From positions 682,001-746,000 of the forward strand of contig NZ_MUJK01000001.1 in NCBI RefSeq assembly GCF_002906155.1: DNA of 64,000 bases, in the 5' to 3' direction. The notes beneath the pieces are model-generated. The model had not been told where the DNA came from, searched no databases, and saw only the letters and a program-made list of their open reading frames with translations. The translations under genes and the position numbers were made by a program. How positions within the stretch are numbered: the stretch's first letter is position 1; each line of letters begins with the position of its first letter. Origin of the DNA: Pseudomonas laurylsulfativorans (GTDB lineage Bacteria > Pseudomonadota > Gammaproteobacteria > Pseudomonadales > Pseudomonadaceae). Positions 1 through 9,348 of this stretch are shown piece after piece.

Positions 1-12
1 TGACGGCCGACT

Positions 13-186
13 CTACGGATGAACGATTCGGCTTGCTGACAAATGCTGAGACACCGTAAGCACAGCACGCAGCCTGGTTTCGAATTCGATCTTTCTCTTG
101 AGGCCAGCATCGCCTTTCAGTGCTTCGAGAGTTTTAAACGGCTCTGCAAAATGCTTTTCGAGTTGGCGGAATTCAGCGAGCCAGGG
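13..186 (-). pseudogene. MvaT/MvaV-like (H-NS family) N-terminal fragment
   Basis: Read on the minus strand, this stretch encodes about 57 codons resembling the N-terminal oligomerisation half of Pseudomonas MvaT/MvaV: a start-proximal LAEFR, then GDAGLKRKIEFETRLRAVL, matching the family pattern of D-x-x-LK-x-E-[IL]-EFE-x-KL. The AT-hook-like DNA-binding C-terminal half is missing; translation ends at a TAG at 13-15. The codon just upstream of the homology is TAG and no ATG/GTG start is visible where MvaT starts, so it is probably a relic. If it were expressed it could oligomerise with full-length MvaT without binding DNA, but that is speculation. The remaining bases to 323 show no further gene. 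Confidence 0.5.
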
Positions 187-323
187 CTATCTCACAAATC
201 ATCGGGCGTGCACTTCTGAGTAAGTTCGTGCGATCCACTTCCATTTTTTTGGCGCAGGGGAACATCGGGCGTCAGATAAAAACGTCCACCCGATGGGAGC
301 CGATGGCAATTTACCTTGCAGGT

Positions 324-1742
324 TTAATCCAGCTCGCTGATGCAGACCACTTTCGGCTGTGTCATGTCCTCATACGCAAATCGAACACCTTCGCGCCCCA
401 GACTTCCGTACTTGAAACCACCGAAAGGCATGGCATCGAAACGATAGTCGGAAGAATCATTGATCATCACGCCACCCGCTTCAATCTGACGCGCCAGTTT
501 CAAAGCCTTGGAAAGGTCACGTGTGAAAAGACCTGCATGCAAGCTGTACTCTGGTGCGTTAGCCAGAGCAACAGCATCATCCAGATGATCAAAAGGCTCC
601 AGGATGACCACCGGCGCGAAGACTTCCTGCTGCCAAATCGTACTGCTATGGCTCACATGCTCAAGCACGGTCGGCGCATAGCTTCCCACTTGGCGATGGT
701 GCCCACACAAAAGAACAGCACCTTCGGCCAGTGCTTCATTGACCAATTGCTCGGTACGTCGCGCCGCCTGCTCCGTAATCATCGGGCCCACATCCGTGGC
801 TCGCTGATCAGGATCGCCCACCACCAATGCACGCGCTTGGCTGACAAAGCGCTCACGGAAATCCTCATAAATTGAACGATGTATAAGGATGCGTTGAGTG
901 CCGATGCAATTCTGCCCTGCTGCCCAGAAGGCACCAGACACACAGGACTCCACGGTCGGTTCAATATCACAATCTTCAAGCACGAGAACCGGGGCATTTC
1001 CTCCCAGATCCATGGCTAGCTTCTTCAATCCAGCACTGCGAGCGATGGCCTCTCCCGTGGCAAAACCACCGGTAAAGGAAATCATCCGAACTTCACGCAC
1101 CTCCACCAATGCTTTACCCAAGTCGACGCCACCCGTAGCCGGGGTTATCACAGAGGGTGGAAGCCCCGCTTTCACCAAGCACTCAACGAGCTTGAGAGCA
1201 GACAGCGGCGCAAGCTCCGAAGGTTTCAAAATCACGGCATTGCCTCCGGCGATTGCCGGGCCGAGTTTATGGGCGACCAGATTCAGCGGATCGTTATAGG
1301 GCGTGATGGCGACGATAAGTCCCAAGGGTTCCCGCGTGAACCAACCTTGACGCGATTCCGATCCTTCATAAGCCCCAAATGGAATCACTTCCCCGGCGTT
1401 ACGACGCGCCTCTTCCGCCGATAGCTTCAACGTGTTCACGCAGCGCTTCACTTCCTTCTCTGCTTGTCGCAGCGTTTTTCCCGCCTCTGCAACGATCAGC
1501 CTGGCAAATGCATCAGACTCAAGCTCCACATACCGGGCGGCGTCCTCAAGAATGCGCGCACGCAGGTGACGAGGCATGGCCGCACTCTCGCGCACGCCGA
1601 TTCGCGCGCGTTCCAGCAAGCCAGGAACCGCGGCTGCATCAAGGCAAGGGACGCTCCCTACCAAGCGACCATCGAATGGACTGAACACATCAATCTGTTT
1701 GGCTTCCACAAGCTGAATACTGGCCATGCTGGATACGCTCAT
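324..1742 (-). CDS. NAD(P)-dependent aldehyde dehydrogenase, putative aspartate-semialdehyde oxidising
   Basis: This is a 472-residue member of the aldehyde dehydrogenase superfamily. Visible landmarks are the catalytic Asn in PYN (150), cofactor Lys in ILKPSE (173), the FTGG loop (223-226) and the nucleophile Cys279 in GQNC. The usual general base of the LELGG motif is Asp here (MDLGG, 244-248), a conservative but unusual change. AGGAG lies 6 nt before the ATG. It starts 12 nt after the homoserine dehydrogenase gene and is the last gene of the minus-strand cluster. With that neighbour, oxidation of aspartate semialdehyde to aspartate is the most economical role; succinate-semialdehyde, lactaldehyde or phosphonoacetaldehyde-type substrates cannot be excluded from sequence. 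Confidence 0.85.
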   Translation of the reverse strand: MSVSSMASIQLVEAKQIDVFSPFDGRLVGSVPCLDAAAVPGLLERARIGVRESAAMPRHLRARILEDAARYVELESDAFARLIVAEAGKTLRQAEKEVKRCVNTLKLSAEEARRNAGEVIPFGAYEGSESRQGWFTREPLGLIVAITPYNDPLNLVAHKLGPAIAGGNAVILKPSELAPLSALKLVECLVKAGLPPSVITPATGGVDLGKALVEVREVRMISFTGGFATGEAIARSAGLKKLAMDLGGNAPVLVLEDCDIEPTVESCVSGAFWAAGQNCIGTQRILIHRSIYEDFRERFVSQARALVVGDPDQRATDVGPMITEQAARRTEQLVNEALAEGAVLLCGHHRQVGSYAPTVLEHVSHSSTIWQQEVFAPVVILEPFDHLDDAVALANAPEYSLHAGLFTRDLSKALKLARQIEAGGVMINDSSDYRFDAMPFGGFKYGSLGREGVRFAYEDMTQPKVVCISELD

Positions 1743-1754
1743 GACTATCTCCTG

Positions 1755-2795
1755 TTATTTGCCGTGGGCGGTGTGGATGGCGACGATGTCCGACAGCAAT
1801 GCGAAGGCCGTCTCGATACGCCCAGCCCCAGGCCCGGACACCGTGACGGCGCCCAGCAGTTCGGTTTTGAATGACACGGCATTCGTGGCACCAGCAATAC
1901 CTGCCAGAGGATGGGAATTGGGCAGCAGCCGGGCCTCGACACTCGCTCGAACCGAGCCATCGGCTTCACGATCGGCTGAGCCAATCAATTTCCAGCTCGC
2001 GCCATTGGCACTCGCCTGAGCAATATCTTGCGCGCTGATATTGCTGATGCCCGAACACGCGACATCACTGACATTCAGTCGTGCATTCAGAAGTTCGTTG
2101 GCAAGGATGACCACCTTGAGGCGTACGTCGAACCCCTCCACATCGGCGGTCGGGTCTGCCTCGGCGTAGCCGAGCTGTTGCGCTTGTACGACGGCATCGT
2201 TGAACGCCAGGCCGTCTTTCATTTGGGTGAGCACGTAGTTGGAAGTGCCGTTCAGGATGCCTTCGAAGCCTTGTACGCCTGCACCCGCCAAGGCCTGCTT
2301 GGCCAGACGAATCACCGGGGTGCCGCTCATCACCGCCCCCTCGTATTCGAAAGCGACCTGGTTGCGACGGGCCAACGCCTTGAGCTCGGCACCGTGCAGC
2401 GCAATAGGCCCCTTATTGGTGGTCACTACATGAATGCCACTTTCCAGGGCCCAGCGGCAAAAGGTAGTGGCGGGCTCGCCATCCACGGGATTGGTGAACG
2501 TGGCCTCAGCGATGATGTCTGCACCGGAATGCTTGATCACGGTTTCGTTGAAGGCCTCAGCATTGCCGCCGGGCAGTTGAGCGAGTGCGCCTTTCTCAAT
2601 CGGCAGCGCAACCAACTGCTTTGCATCCAGACCGTCTTTGGCAACGATGGAACCGAGGAACAGATCGGTGACACCGACAATTTTAACAGTGAAGCCCAGG
2701 GACTCTTTCCACTCGGCATTACGATCGGCGACCAATTGGGCGAAGCCACGGTTCACGCCACCAAACCCTACCAAGGCAATTTTGTACTCAGTCAT
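1755..2795 (-). CDS. Homoserine dehydrogenase, short form without ACT domain
   Basis: It interconverts homoserine and aspartate 4-semialdehyde. The 346-residue protein has the Rossmann motif GFGGVNRG (10-17), TTNKGP (125-130), NGTSNY (182-187) and the signature EADPTADVEGFD leading to catalytic Lys227. Biosynthetic Pseudomonas Hom is about 430 residues with a C-terminal ACT domain for threonine feedback; this protein stops after the catalytic domain, so it should escape that control. Sandwiched between an Lrp-type regulator and an aldehyde dehydrogenase, it most likely works in the catabolic direction, oxidising homoserine. The direction is inference; the enzyme family is clear. Confidence 0.92.
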   Translation of the reverse strand: MTEYKIALVGFGGVNRGFAQLVADRNAEWKESLGFTVKIVGVTDLFLGSIVAKDGLDAKQLVALPIEKGALAQLPGGNAEAFNETVIKHSGADIIAEATFTNPVDGEPATTFCRWALESGIHVVTTNKGPIALHGAELKALARRNQVAFEYEGAVMSGTPVIRLAKQALAGAGVQGFEGILNGTSNYVLTQMKDGLAFNDAVVQAQQLGYAEADPTADVEGFDVRLKVVILANELLNARLNVSDVACSGISNISAQDIAQASANGASWKLIGSADREADGSVRASVEARLLPNSHPLAGIAGATNAVSFKTELLGAVTVSGPGAGRIETAFALLSDIVAIHTAHGK

Positions 2796-2908
2796 AAAGC
2801 TGTTCCTTTATTGATGTTGTTCGACAGGAACATCCTAAGAGCCGGGCGTTGGCAGTTGAATATGGCAGTCTGCTGTATTAGTTGGGCGTTTTGCCCAAGC
2901 ACGATGAT

Positions 2909-3346
2909 TTAAAACACCGCCGAAAGGACGAACGATGTCACGGTGTTTTCTACCCCTGGCATGGCCGCGATTTCCTTCCACACGAGATGGACACGTTCAG
3001 GTGTGGCGGCATTCACGCGCAGCATCAAATCGAACTCACCACTGAGTACTTCACACTGCACGACTTCGGGAATGGAGCGCAGCGCAGCCAGTACTTCTTC
3101 GCCACGCATGCGGTCGTAGCGGTAGACAAAGATCACCGCGCTGATAAGCGATGTAGGCCGCCGCGACTCACCGAGAAGTACCGTATAGCCCTGGATCGCA
3201 CCGTCGCGCTCAAGACGCTCGATGCGCTGGCGCACAGCATTGCGCGACAAGTTGATCTTGGCACCCAGTTCGATATGGGCAATTCGCGCATTAGCGGTAA
3301 GTTCGGCCAGTATGCGCTCGTCCAGCGGATCAAGAATGCGCTTCAT
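2909..3346 (-). CDS. Lrp/AsnC family transcriptional regulator
   Basis: This 145-residue protein has an N-terminal winged helix-turn-helix (LDERILAELTANARI, then a recognition helix around LSRNAVRQRIERLE) and a C-terminal RAM ligand-binding domain, the standard Lrp/AsnC layout. I chose the ATG at 3346, which overlaps the stop of the upstream threonine-synthase-like gene as ATGA; the longer reading adds 12 unlikely residues from inside that gene. The overlap implies translational coupling. Such regulators commonly sense an amino acid and control adjacent catabolic genes, so it probably regulates this cluster together with the LysR protein upstream. Confidence 0.9.
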   Translation of the reverse strand: MKRILDPLDERILAELTANARIAHIELGAKINLSRNAVRQRIERLERDGAIQGYTVLLGESRRPTSLISAVIFVYRYDRMRGEEVLAALRSIPEVVQCEVLSGEFDLMLRVNAATPERVHLVWKEIAAMPGVENTVTSFVLSAVF

Positions 3347-4731
3347 GAAAGCCTCTGCTGTGCCAGACGAAGAGCCTCGCACAGCCCCTCCAGATCATCC
3401 TTGGCCAGGTAAGGTGGTTGCGCAAGCACCTCGACAGTGTTCGCAACGCTTGCTTGCCAAACGCCCAGCTCGGCCAAAAGTGCCGCCGACTTGGCCGGCG
3501 CAATTTGCCCAAAGGTGACCATTGGCGCCCCCAGGCTGCGTCGATGAAGCCGGCCAGCCAGTACACCGACAGCGGTGTGAGGATCGATGGCCGAGCCTGT
3601 CTCTCGGAACAGTTCGACCACCTCATCGCGCACCTGGGATTCGTCTACCGCATAGGAATCGAAGAGTACTCGGGCACGCAGCCATTGCTGATTGCCGATG
3701 CTCATTTCTCCGCAACGTTCAAAATGCTCCATCAGCGCTCTAGTTGAGCAGCCATCGTGGTCGTAGATCTCCCAGATAAACCGCTCCAGGTTGGAAAACA
3801 ACGAGAAGTCCATCGCCGGCGATACCGTTCGATTAGTCATCCGGGTGGAGTAGCGATTGCAATGAAAAAACTGGTGCAGGGCATCATTGCTGTTGGTGGA
3901 AATGATCACCTGATTGATGGGTAATCCCATTTTCTGCGCAATGTAGCCGGCGTAGATTTCGGCCGAGCTGGCAGCTGGAACGCTAAAGCCAACGGGACGC
4001 GAGCCACCGCCCAATTGCAAGGCCGCGTGGAAGTAAAAAACAATCTGGGCCAGGACGCCAATCCAATTGGTCGAGTTGAAACAGACCGGCATCACTCCGT
4101 CCAACGGCCACTCACGCAAGAGTCGGGAGACCAGCGTCTGGCAATCGTCAAAATTACCGTCAACCGGAAACAGCTGAACCCGCTGTGGGTCGGCTGCCTG
4201 CAAGGCACTGAGTTGCTCAGGCGCAAGCCCGTCGCGCGGATACAGTATTGCCATGCGGGCGGCCGGGCAGTTAGCAAAGGCTTCAAGCGCCGCGAGGCCG
4301 GTATCACCATTAGTTGCACCGACCACCAACGCTTCTTTACCGACCTCCTCCAGAAAATGCTCGACCAGGCGCGACTGCAACTGCGCGGCGAAGTCCTTGG
4401 AAGAATGGGTCGGGCCATGAAAAAGCTGGAGTATCCACTCGTTATGCCCGATCTGCTCAAGCGGTGTGATAGCGCGGTGCTTGAATTGCTGATAACTGTC
4501 GCTGAGCAAGGCACGGAGGGTGCTTTCGTCCATGGACGAACCAACAAAGGGCGAGATTACCCGCCATACCAGTTCATCAAACGGCAGCCATGACCAGCTG
4601 GTGATTTGTTGCTCAGTGAATACCGGCAAACGGGTTGGGACATACAGACCACCATTTTCGGCGAGCCCCGACAGCACCACACTGCGAAAATCCGCCCGCA
4701 TGGCACCGCCGCGTGTACTTACATAATCCAT
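3343..4731 (-). CDS. Divergent threonine-synthase-like PLP enzyme
   Basis: The 462-residue protein follows threonine synthase from the start: YVSTRGG (3-9), NGGLYVP, LFHGPT with a candidate PLP-binding Lys112 in SSKDF, and GATNGDTG. The normally invariant glycine-rich PTGNFGN loop, which helps hold the cofactor phosphate, is PAASSAE (252-258) here, followed by a normal YAGY. The common AFKD around the lysine is SSKD. A changed reaction or a weakened enzyme is therefore likely. The start at 4731 has GGGAG 6 nt upstream; an upstream TTG would put that site inside the gene. No homoserine kinase is nearby to feed a true threonine synthase. The LysR gene ends 18 nt upstream. Confidence 0.8.
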   Translation of the reverse strand: MDYVSTRGGAMRADFRSVVLSGLAENGGLYVPTRLPVFTEQQITSWSWLPFDELVWRVISPFVGSSMDESTLRALLSDSYQQFKHRAITPLEQIGHNEWILQLFHGPTHSSKDFAAQLQSRLVEHFLEEVGKEALVVGATNGDTGLAALEAFANCPAARMAILYPRDGLAPEQLSALQAADPQRVQLFPVDGNFDDCQTLVSRLLREWPLDGVMPVCFNSTNWIGVLAQIVFYFHAALQLGGGSRPVGFSVPAASSAEIYAGYIAQKMGLPINQVIISTNSNDALHQFFHCNRYSTRMTNRTVSPAMDFSLFSNLERFIWEIYDHDGCSTRALMEHFERCGEMSIGNQQWLRARVLFDSYAVDESQVRDEVVELFRETGSAIDPHTAVGVLAGRLHRRSLGAPMVTFGQIAPAKSAALLAELGVWQASVANTVEVLAQPPYLAKDDLEGLCEALRLAQQRLS

Positions 4732-4749
4732 GGCCACTCCCAAACGGTA

Positions 4750-5640
4750 TTACAAAAGGCGGTGAGCTTGAGCCACCAGCCAGGTAGAAAAATTTGCGGC
4801 ATCAGGCGATAGCGCATCGGCCTGCTCGTGCACCAGATAAAAAGATTCGCTGGCCTCGATTCGGTGATTGAATGGCGCAACCAATTGCCCACTCTTAAGC
4901 AAATCCTCGACCACGGAAGACCGTGCCAACGCAACGCCCTGCCCCAATTCGGCCATGCGGATCGTGGAAATCAGCGTGTCAAACTGAGGGCCACGGGAAT
5001 AGTCGACGTCGTCTGCTCCCACTCGTTTCAACCAGTAACCCCAACCTTCTTCGTAACCCAACACGTGAAGCAGGGAATGGTTCATCAAGTCGCGAGGCTC
5101 ATGTATGGGTGAGCTGGCCATGAGCGTTGGGGAGCAAACAGGCTGAAGGATGTCCCACGTCAATCGCTGAGCGTGCAAGCCCGACCACTCACCGCATCCC
5201 CAGCGAATCTCCAGGTCATCCTCGCCATCCGGTTCTTTCACCCAAATATTGCTGATGTATCGAATATCAATCTGGGGATACTCCCGACAAAAATCTGCGA
5301 GTCGGGGGGCTAACCAATAGTGAAGAAAGGAAAGGCTGCCACGCACCTTCAAATGCCTTCGATGGTGCTGGCCGAAAATCTCGTTTGTGCCGACTGCAAG
5401 GCGACTGATCGCGTCTTGTACGACAGGCAGGTACGACTGCCCTTCCTCGGTCAAGCCAAGCCCTCGGGGCAAGCGCTTGAACAGCGCCACACCGAGGTGG
5501 CTTTCTAACTGACGGATTTGCTGACTCACAGCGCCTTGAGTCAAATGGAGTTCTTCTGCCGCGTGGGTAAAGTTCAAATAACGCGCCGATACTTCGAATG
5601 CCCTCAACCAGTTCAAGGGTGGTAGTGACTTTTGACTCAT
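4750..5640 (-). CDS. LysR-type transcriptional regulator, GcvA-like
   Basis: This 296-residue protein opens with PPLNWLRAFEVSAR and a helix-turn-helix (FTHAAEELHLTQGAVSQQIRQLE) typical of the GcvA branch of LysR regulators. A two-lobed effector domain follows, with the usual WLAPRLADF segment. It reads in the same direction as the surrounding catabolic genes, 51 nt after the permease and 18 nt before the threonine-synthase-like gene, so it may be cotranscribed rather than divergent as is usual for LysR genes. A role as substrate-responsive activator of the cluster is inferred from position. Confidence 0.9.
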   Translation of the reverse strand: MSQKSLPPLNWLRAFEVSARYLNFTHAAEELHLTQGAVSQQIRQLESHLGVALFKRLPRGLGLTEEGQSYLPVVQDAISRLAVGTNEIFGQHHRRHLKVRGSLSFLHYWLAPRLADFCREYPQIDIRYISNIWVKEPDGEDDLEIRWGCGEWSGLHAQRLTWDILQPVCSPTLMASSPIHEPRDLMNHSLLHVLGYEEGWGYWLKRVGADDVDYSRGPQFDTLISTIRMAELGQGVALARSSVVEDLLKSGQLVAPFNHRIEASESFYLVHEQADALSPDAANFSTWLVAQAHRLL

Positions 5641-5691
5641 CGGCGCAACCTCATCAGGACTTTATCTATGCTCAATCATTGCCTGAGACAT

Positions 5692-7125
5692 TCACGCGGT
5701 GCCAGAAGAATGAACAGTGGCGGCTAACGCCAACCGCTCTGCCCTCTTGTTTCGAGTGACCCAGTAAACGAAATAGCACCACGCGATAAAGGGAAGGCCG
5801 AAGTACAGCGCCACTCGCTGCTCAGGATCAAAAGCGATACCGACACAGGCCAGCAGACAACACAAAATCGCACCGATAGGCACCCACGGATAGCCACGTA
5901 CACGGAAATGCAGGTCTTCAACGCGTCCACCATTAGCGACGTATTGACGACGGAACGCGATCTGGCTTGCAGCGATGCTCATCCACACGACAACGACCGC
6001 CAGACCGGAAATGGACACCAAGGCCAAGTAAACCGTATCAGGGGCAAACACACTGCTGAGCAAGGACGCCACGGCTCCCGCCATACTAAGAACGATGGCG
6101 TTCACGGGCGTGCCACGACTGGAAAGCCTGGCGTAGCGCTTAGGCATATGTCCTTGATCGCTCAATGTCCACAGCATGCGCGATGCTGCATACAGCCCCG
6201 AGTTAGCGGCGGAAATCAGTGCCGTGAGAATGACGAAGTTCATGATGTCGGCAGAGTATGGGATGCCAATCAGCTCAAACACCATGACGAATGGACTTTC
6301 TACGAGCCCCGCTTGCTCCCGTGGCAGTAACGTCGCAAGGACGAAAATTGTTCCCACGAAGAACAACGCCAAACGTACCACTGTCGTACGGATTGCCTTG
6401 GGCACGCTGGTTTGTGGATCTTGTGCTTCACCTGCAGCAATCCCGATCAGCTCAGTTCCGGAAAATGCGAAGGAAACAGCCAGGAGGGTCATTGCAATGG
6501 GTAAGAACCCGGTGGGGAACAGCCCCTCACGCGTGAAGTTGGAAAGTCCGGCCCCCTGCAAACTCTGTACTTGCAAAAGTCCGAAAATTGCCGCTCCGCC
6601 GATCGCAATGAACGTGATGACGGTCAGAACCTTAATCAGCGAAAGCCAGAATTCAGTCTCCGCAAACAACCGTACAGAGACAACATTGCTTAAGAAGACT
6701 GCAATGGCAAACAGCGCACTCCAAATCCAGACCGGCGTATCAGGAAACCACCGGACCATCAGTATGCCCGCAGCGGTAAACTCTGAACCGATAGCGACTG
6801 CCCAAGTCAGCCAGTAAAGCCAGGCCACTGTATAGCCTGTGCCTGGGCCCAGGTATCGTGTTGCGTAGCTACTGAAAGATCCGGTTTCCGGCATCTGTAC
6901 AGCCAACTCACCGAGACAGACCATGACTAGATACACCATCACTGCACCGATGATGTAAGCGATCACTGCGCCGAGTGGCCCTGCCTGGTTAACCGTGTAA
7001 CCGGAGGTAAGGAATAACCCCGTACCGATCACACCGCCCAACGCCAACATAACGATGTGACGGGTTTGCATTTCCTTTTTGAAATGCGAGTTTGGATCTG
7101 GCTGTTTATCTATCTGTGTGGACAT
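5692..7125 (-). CDS. Amino acid permease, APC/AAT family
   Basis: The 477-residue integral membrane protein has about 12 hydrophobic segments and the AAT-family signature near its start: [15 protein letters not shown], with the GxIGTGLF consensus. Its segments around [10 protein letters not shown] and WFPDTPVW resemble the S-methylmethionine/lysine permease branch. The likely start is the MSTQID methionine at 7125, because the 20 residues before it lack family character. It sits 136 nt downstream of the gamma-lyase-like gene on the same strand, so it probably imports that enzyme's substrate. The substrate cannot be read from sequence. Confidence 0.9.
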   Translation of the reverse strand: MSTQIDKQPDPNSHFKKEMQTRHIVMLALGGVIGTGLFLTSGYTVNQAGPLGAVIAYIIGAVMVYLVMVCLGELAVQMPETGSFSSYATRYLGPGTGYTVAWLYWLTWAVAIGSEFTAAGILMVRWFPDTPVWIWSALFAIAVFLSNVVSVRLFAETEFWLSLIKVLTVITFIAIGGAAIFGLLQVQSLQGAGLSNFTREGLFPTGFLPIAMTLLAVSFAFSGTELIGIAAGEAQDPQTSVPKAIRTTVVRLALFFVGTIFVLATLLPREQAGLVESPFVMVFELIGIPYSADIMNFVILTALISAANSGLYAASRMLWTLSDQGHMPKRYARLSSRGTPVNAIVLSMAGAVASLLSSVFAPDTVYLALVSISGLAVVVVWMSIAASQIAFRRQYVANGGRVEDLHFRVRGYPWVPIGAILCCLLACVGIAFDPEQRVALYFGLPFIAWCYFVYWVTRNKRAERLALAATVHSSGTA

Positions 7126-7261
7126 AGTTGTAGTCTCATGAAATGTTCGGACAAACGCCTTGTAACTGGCTGTTGGGCAGTACAATTTCGCTGTCGCTGG
7201 ATTTTATTATTTTCATTCTTCATGAAGGGCTTAAGATGAATATCGAAAGTCCTGTCCCTAT

Positions 7262-8530
7262 TCAGGCTCCTGCCTCAATTAACCGTCGAGCACTGTCGGC
7301 GTGAAGGCTTGCGTCACCTAGTGTACTTCGCACTAAAGCGAAGGCTTGTTTCAGATCAGCCAATAAATCTGCTGAGTCTTCAATACCTACGGACACTCGA
7401 ACCAAACCTTCGGAAATGCCAAGTGCCTGACGTTCTTCCAGGGTATTTTCCACGTGACTGGTTGTCCGTGCCGGCCCATAAATGGTCTCGACAGCACCCA
7501 AATTACCTGCCCGATGCGCATATCTGAGCAGCGGGAGCAAACGAGTCACTGTGTCCATGCCACCTTTGAGCACGAAGCTGACGATGGCTCCGAATCCGTT
7601 CATTTGCGAACGAGCGATGTCATGACCTGGATGTTGAGGCAACCCCGGATAGTTCACAGACTCGACCAGCGGCTCGGTACAGAGGTACTCGGCCAAAAGT
7701 TGCGCGCTCGCCTGTTGCTGGCGAAGACGCAGAGCCAGAGTCTTGATGCCCCGGATGATGAGATACGCCGAAAAAGGATCCAGCGAGGCCCCATTGATTT
7801 CGCGGTAATGGCGAACTTGAGACATCAAATGCTCGGCGCCGCACACCACACCGCCGAGTACATCACCATGACCGGACAGGAATTTGGTCGCGCTGTGCAC
7901 AACCACATCAACGCCTAAAGCGAGCGGATTCTGATTCAGAGGCGTCGCGAATGTATTGTCCGCAATAACCAAAGCCCCCACTCGCTTCGCCGCGGCCACA
8001 AGGCGCCGAATATCAACGATTTTCAGCGTTGGGTTCGTGGGTGTTTCCAGGTACAGGACGCTGCAGCCTTTGGCGATCTCCTGCTCAAGTACCGCGGTGT
8101 CGAGCGTATCGCAAAGGGTGACTTCCACACCCATGCGAGGAAGAAACTCCTCAAAAATCTTGTTCGTACCACCGTAGCTATCCCGTGTAGATATCACACG
8201 TTGCCCATGGGATAGGAAGGTGTGCAGTACACCGCTGATTGCAGCCATTCCGGTACTGAAAGCGACAGCCGACTCTGCGTTTTCGAGTTCACAGAGTTTA
8301 TCTTCCAAGACAGAGACAGTGGGATTGCTCATCCGGCTGTAAATGAAGCCGGGCTCTTTTCCCAATGCCACGTCATACCACTTATCGATATCGTCATAAC
8401 CATAGGCGGCACTGACCACTATGGGTGTCTGGGTCGCATTGTAGGGATGTTGAACCTGCTCTCCTCCCCATACAACTCGAGTCCCCATCCCAACCTCTGA
8501 AGCCTGGACGGCGTGTTTCTTATTTTCCAT
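7262..8530 (-). CDS. Cys/Met-metabolism PLP enzyme, gamma-lyase or cystathionine gamma-synthase family
   Basis: This 422-residue protein belongs to the MetB/MetC/MegL fold-type I group. Visible landmarks are YSRMSNPT (64-71, cofactor phosphate binding in the partner subunit), SYGGT (118-122), the cofactor-stacking Asp in IADNTF (191) and the Schiff-base Lys216 in SATKFLSGHGD. The family performs beta/gamma eliminations and replacements. It leads a cluster encoding a permease, homoserine dehydrogenase and an aldehyde dehydrogenase, so a reaction that releases homoserine is attractive; canavanine gamma-lyase of Pseudomonas is a known precedent. Methionine gamma-lyase or O-acylhomoserine sulfhydrylase activity are alternatives. 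GAGA lies about 8 nt before the chosen ATG. Confidence 0.85.
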   Translation of the reverse strand: MENKKHAVQASEVGMGTRVVWGGEQVQHPYNATQTPIVVSAAYGYDDIDKWYDVALGKEPGFIYSRMSNPTVSVLEDKLCELENAESAVAFSTGMAAISGVLHTFLSHGQRVISTRDSYGGTNKIFEEFLPRMGVEVTLCDTLDTAVLEQEIAKGCSVLYLETPTNPTLKIVDIRRLVAAAKRVGALVIADNTFATPLNQNPLALGVDVVVHSATKFLSGHGDVLGGVVCGAEHLMSQVRHYREINGASLDPFSAYLIIRGIKTLALRLRQQQASAQLLAEYLCTEPLVESVNYPGLPQHPGHDIARSQMNGFGAIVSFVLKGGMDTVTRLLPLLRYAHRAGNLGAVETIYGPARTTSHVENTLEERQALGISEGLVRVSVGIEDSADLLADLKQAFALVRSTLGDASLHADSARRLIEAGA

Positions 8531-8970
8531 AAAAATGTCTCGCAGCAAGGGAAACACAACCGTGTTCCAAGTGGGCCTGGGAGGACTATAAGGAAGGCTC
8601 ATGCTTGTGAAAAATCATGATATCTGGGAGTAAGGGTGGCTTTTTTTAATGGCTGTATGGGGGTAAGTGGCCGTCAAACCAGTACCACTTCAGAGAATCT
8701 TCAACAAAATACAGCTGCGCGATACCACGAACGTGGGTGTGAACCAGGCGCGTTTTTGGGGCTTTCACTGGTTTGGAGGCCCCTCATTGTCGACTCGGAC
8801 GCGGTCTCTTGTAGGAGCTGGCTTGTCGGGTCGCCGCATCGCAGCGATGGTCGTTAACGATAACGCCTATGAACTGGATAAACGCGGTGCACTTGAGTCC
8901 AATACTCGATCAAACACGGCGTTAAACATCGCTACAGTCAGCGCCACCTAGTTATGCCCCAGAGGCCTTT
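8531..8970. other. Intergenic region with a half REPIN
   Basis: It holds the promoter side of the gamma-lyase-like gene and, at 8811-8901, a single REPIN in inverted orientation whose right REP arm is missing. The arm GTAGGAGCTGGC, the central CGTTAACGATAACG and the AAACGCGGTGCACTTGAGTCC tail match the arrays at 19.6 and 37.6 kb. Nothing else was recognised. Confidence 0.7.
8811..8901. repeat. Truncated REPIN (left arm plus spacer)
   Basis: The left arm, GTTAACGATAACG centre and GAGTCC end match the 98-bp repeats elsewhere in this window, in reverse orientation. The closing REP arm expected after the GAGTCCA end is absent. Confidence 0.75.
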
Positions 8971-9186
8971 TCAAGGCTGGGCCGGGCTATAGACCGCCTG
9001 CGCCTTTGCCACTTCAGGCTTCTGTTCTTCTATCTCGCCATTGAACGCCTTGTGCATTTTAACCGTGTCCAGCGCCCCGACCCATTTGGCAATCGCCAGG
9101 GTGCCGACACCATTGCCAATGGTGTTGGTGATCGCACGTGCTTGCGACATGAAGCGGCCGACGCCCAGTAGCAGCACCATCGAAGG
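8971..9186 (-). pseudogene. C-terminal remnant of a C4-dicarboxylate transporter (DctA-like)
   Basis: The reading frame encodes about 72 residues that match the extreme C-terminal part of DctA-type dicarboxylate/H+ symporters: a LLLGVGRFMSQARAITN segment followed by IGNGVGTLAIAKWVG and a hydrophilic tail. Full-length DctA is about 440 residues, so roughly the first 85 percent is gone. A strong terminator hairpin lies just outside the truncated end. It cannot form a transporter and is a relic. Confidence 0.8.
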
Positions 9187-9220
9187 CCCCTCAGTCAACC
9201 TGAGTCAATGACGCCTATGA

Positions 9221-9252
9221 GCCGGCACCCGCAAAGCGGGTGCCGGCATTTT
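9221..9252 (+). terminator. Rho-independent terminator
   Basis: A perfect 12-bp stem GCCGGCACCCGC / GCGGGTGCCGGC with an AAA loop is followed by ATTTTG. It insulates the lipoprotein gene at 9349 from upstream transcription. Confidence 0.8.
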
Positions 9253-9348
9253 GCGCTTGGCGCCACATTGATAGCAGAAGCCGCTTTTTCGTCTAACGTC
9301 AATGGATGCTTTTGCATGATCCACTTCCTCTGAAAATGGAGTTAGACG

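Noticed and set aside
324..8530. A methionine gamma-lyase (mdeA/mdeR-like) locus because of the Lrp neighbour.
   Set aside because: Not excluded, but methionine cleavage gives 2-oxobutyrate and methanethiol, which does not explain homoserine dehydrogenase and aldehyde dehydrogenase in the same run.
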